7,989 bases of DNA from contig DJRI01000097.1 of the NCBI GenBank assembly GCA_002440045.1, positions 1-7,989 of the forward strand. The letters are read 5' to 3'. Of the stretch, positions 6,271 through 7,989 are shown piece after piece. The notes below the pieces were generated by a model. The model ran no database searches. It was not told the DNA's origin and worked only from the letters and a program-made list of their open reading frames with translations. Position numbers and translations under genes: made by a program. This DNA is from Ruminococcaceae bacterium UBA6364 (lineage in GTDB: Bacteria; Bacillota; Clostridia; Oscillospirales; Acutalibacteraceae). Position 1 is the first letter of the stretch; every line of letters starts with the position of its first letter.

Positions 6271-6362
6271 ATATGTGCGTGTAAACGGGGTTATTGATTA
6301 ATTCTGCTTTTTTGCCGTTTCAAAAGACTGCCGTTTACAAAAAAGCGAAAGGACTGTTTATT

Positions 6363-7268
6363 ATGAAAGAAAATCTTACGGCGCTTATGAGTGCATTTTT
6401 GCGCGCATGGCATTTTGAAAGAAGTGAGTCGCCTGTTTTTTGCGACAGATACGCGTCACAGCTTTTATCGGAGGACTTTTTAGGCGTTGCAGAAGAGCTT
6501 AAAAAGGGGATACGCTTTTTAAAGCCCGATTTTAAATGCAGCGGCGAATTTGTTACCGACGGCGAGCTTGACGCGGTGCTTAACGAAACGCTTTCGGGCG
6601 CAGTGCTTTCAAGAAGTGCATTTTTTGAGCGCGCGCTCAAATGTGAAATGCGGCTCGGTGCAAAACAGGCCGTTATGCTCGGCGCGGGGTATGACACATT
6701 TTCGCTTTCTTCGGGCGAAAATATGACAGTTTTTGAAGTTGACCGCGAAAAGCTTTTCAGCGATAAACTCGAAAGAGCGAAAAAAGCGGGGCTTTCATTC
6801 GGCGAAAACGTATTCTTTTTGCCGATTGATATGGAAAGCCCAAAGGAAATAGAAAAAATAAGCGCTCACCCTGCCTTTTCAAAAGAAAAAAAGACGGTGT
6901 TTTCGGCGCTCGGTGCGGTGCAGTATCTTTCGCGCGAGGGACTTTTTAATATGCTTTCGGGTATTGCAAAAATTGCGTGCGAAGGGAGCGCGTTGGTGCT
7001 CGATTTTGAAGAGCCGCGTGAAAAAACAAAAGAATCCGAAATGGCGCGTTCTGCGGGCGAAGCCATGACGGGCGGCGTTTCCGAAATATATCTGACAAAA
7101 ATTTTAGAGGATTTGGGATTTATAGTAACAGAATGTCTTGACGGCGAAGAGCTTTCGCGCGAATTTTTCAGCCTTTACAATACGCTTTATCCCAATAAAA
7201 AGCTTAACTGCCGAAAGAGCGTTAAGTGTCTTTCGGCAGTCAAGAAGTTCTTAGTGTCGGTCGGTTGA
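6363..7268 (+). CDS. LCM-family class I SAM-dependent methyltransferase
   Basis: 301 residues from ATG 6363, chosen because AAAGGA (6348-6353) lies 9 nt upstream. A TTG at 6294 is in frame, but the added residues read like leader and fall almost at the predicted transcript start. The SAM-binding glycine loop is VMLGAGYDT (about 104-112), followed by the acidic FEVD (124-127) expected to contact the ribose, LPID (153-156), and the strand VFSALGAVQYLS. The wording LGAGYDT...EVD and the upstream SRSAFFERAL match the leucine carboxyl methyltransferase (LCM/PPM2, TIGR00027-like) superfamily; bacterial members act on mostly unknown small molecules or carboxylates. It appears to be a single-gene unit with its own promoter. 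A - strand terminator hairpin lies within its last 22 codons. The substrate cannot be told from context. Confidence 0.9.
   Translation: MKENLTALMSAFLRAWHFERSESPVFCDRYASQLLSEDFLGVAEELKKGIRFLKPDFKCSGEFVTDGELDAVLNETLSGAVLSRSAFFERALKCEMRLGAKQAVMLGAGYDTFSLSSGENMTVFEVDREKLFSDKLERAKKAGLSFGENVFFLPIDMESPKEIEKISAHPAFSKEKKTVFSALGAVQYLSREGLFNMLSGIAKIACEGSALVLDFEEPREKTKESEMARSAGEAMTGGVSEIYLTKILEDLGFIVTECLDGEELSREFFSLYNTLYPNKKLNCRKSVKCLSAVKKFLVSVG
7197..7244 (-). terminator. Rho-independent terminator of the beta-helix gene, inside the opposing methyltransferase CDS
   Basis: A 12-bp perfect inverted repeat (7207-7218 with 7229-7240, 10-nt loop) extends on the - strand to 16 bp (7203-7218 with 7229-7244), with one G-U pair. 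Read on the - strand it is followed by C and five T (A-run at 7197-7201). On the + strand no T-run follows, so it works for the leftward gene, whose stop is about 50 bp away. Confidence 0.8.
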
Positions 7269-7292
7269 TTTGCGGTGCGGCTGCGTTTTTCT

Positions 7293-7989
7293 TTATTCGC
7301 TTAACACCGTGCCGTCCGCAAGCGTTATTGTATAGCCGTTAAAGTTGATTGTTCCGTAGTTTTCAAGCGAAGAAACGGTACAGTTGCCCGTAAGATTCAT
7401 AACAGAGCCTTCGCCGACGGTTAATACGGCGTTGTTATTTACCTTTTCGCCGTTCTGTGCATTTTCGACTATATTAATTGTGCCCGTAAACGTGGAGTTT
7501 GTAAGCGTCATTTCGAGCGTTGAAATGCTGTCCACAACAATATTTCCCGCGAGCGTCTGTGAGTCTGCGGTAAATTCAACCTGAGCGCCGTTTTTGCCTG
7601 CAGTGCCCCACCCGTGCGAAGCAGAGTTGCCGCACACGTTAAGAAGATAGCCGTCAGAGTCGGCGTTTGTAATTTCAACGCCTGAAAGCTTTATTATGCA
7701 GTGCGTGTTTGTTACATAGAACATATCGCCGTTTTTTGAAATAAGCTTTCCGCCTGTCATTGAAAACTCGGATGTGCCGACGTCGGCGTCGCCCGACATT
7801 GACTGATATATCATAACATTGTGAACGTTTTCGTCGGAGCTTGAGCCTTTTGTGTCGCTCATATTGCCCTGTACCGTGCAGTTTTCAAGCGTTATTGAGT
7901 TTTTGCCTTCTATTACAAGCGCCTCGGAATTATTCGCGGTAAGCGCGGCGTTTTTAACGGTGATTGCGGCTGTTGAATAAACGGCGGGT
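7293..7989 (-). CDS. Beta-helix-like surface/adhesin protein, C-terminal part (5' end beyond window)
   Basis: The frame is open to the right edge; bases 7863-7988 add 42 uninterrupted codons before the ATG at 7862, including LVIEGKNSITLENCTVQG. That ATG lacks a ribosome site, so it is internal and the gene enters from outside. The visible 231 residues are Thr/Asn/Gly/Ser/Val-rich strand-turn repeats (FSMTGGKLISKNGDMFYVTN, IIKLSGVEITNADSDGYLL, LEMTLTNSTFTGTINI, VLTVGEGSVMNLTGNCTVSSL) typical of right-handed parallel beta-helices. They end in NFNGYTITLADGTVLSE. Similar proteins are familiar from gut Clostridia, usually secreted and thought to bind polysaccharide or act as adhesins. No LPXTG, dockerin or membrane anchor is present at this C-terminus; any signal peptide would be off-window. 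It is convergent with the methyltransferase (24 bp between stops). Confidence 0.85.
   Translation of the reverse strand, partial: PAVYSTAAITVKNAALTANNSEALVIEGKNSITLENCTVQGNMSDTKGSSSDENVHNVMIYQSMSGDADVGTSEFSMTGGKLISKNGDMFYVTNTHCIIKLSGVEITNADSDGYLLNVCGNSASHGWGTAGKNGAQVEFTADSQTLAGNIVVDSISTLEMTLTNSTFTGTINIVENAQNGEKVNNNAVLTVGEGSVMNLTGNCTVSSLENYGTINFNGYTITLADGTVLSE

Larger units (their letters stand above)
5882..6362. other. Intergenic region between the zinc-ribbon operon and the methyltransferase
   Basis: About 480 bp holding the operon terminator (5914-5950), a doubtful small reading frame (5966-6082), a long tetranucleotide tract (6092-6147), a pyrimidine-rich continuation to about 6175, and the methyltransferase promoter (6242-6270) with a leader of about 86 nt. 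GCCGTTT is directly repeated in that leader (6314-6320 and 6330-6336). Longer frames read through the tetranucleotide tract on either strand look like artefacts of low complexity. Confidence 0.7.

Noticed and set aside
6054..6284. 76-codon + strand hydrophobic frame
   Set aside because: Its Leu/Ser/Thr-rich composition is produced by the CTTN tract, there is no ribosome site, and it runs through the methyltransferase promoter.
7384..7584. 66-codon + strand frame opposite the beta-helix gene
   Set aside because: It lacks a ribosome site and mirrors the repetitive codons of the - strand gene.

Overview
The window looks like chromosome from a low- to mid-GC gut Firmicute, probably a Clostridia/Ruminococcus-type organism. 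This is inferred from AT-rich intergenic DNA, strong AAGGAG-type ribosome sites, TTG starts, zinc-ribbon membrane proteins and a beta-helix surface protein of a kind common in gut Clostridia. No species assignment is possible from the sequence alone.

Layout: (1) 1-2418, a chaperone unit on the + strand: the 3' end of a ClpB-type disaggregase gene followed after 15 bp by complete htpG (bacterial Hsp90). (2) 2419-3247, a long non-coding region. It holds a candidate htpG terminator, a good sigma-A-like promoter with an extended -10 followed about 40 nt after its predicted start by a strong hairpin plus U-tract (a candidate small RNA of about 75-80 nt), a degenerate AT-rich repeat array, and a second hairpin terminator with no obvious gene in front of it. 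(3) 3248-5881, two adjacent + strand genes whose products both begin with a four-cysteine zinc ribbon and then enter the membrane. The first is a 691-residue single-pass protein with TPR-like repeats and a C-terminal NPCBM-like domain outside; the second is a small three-helix DUF4870/Tic20-like protein. A strong terminator closes this unit. (4) 5882-6362, non-coding apart from one doubtful 38-codon frame, with a 56-bp uninterrupted CTTN tetranucleotide tract and a promoter with an extended -10. (5) 6363-7268, an LCM-family SAM-dependent methyltransferase. (6) 7293-7989, on the - strand and convergent, the C-terminal part of a large repetitive beta-helix-like surface protein that continues beyond the right edge. 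Its likely terminator lies inside the last codons of the methyltransferase gene.

Functionally, ClpB and HtpG act together in protein quality control. The zinc-ribbon pair looks like an envelope sensor or scaffold whose outer part may bind carbohydrate (inference). No CRISPR array, transposase, tRNA or rRNA is visible. The most notable items are the candidate small RNA with its repeat neighbourhood, the zinc-ribbon/TPR/NPCBM protein paired with a second zinc-ribbon membrane protein, the tetranucleotide tract, and the terminator embedded in the opposing gene.
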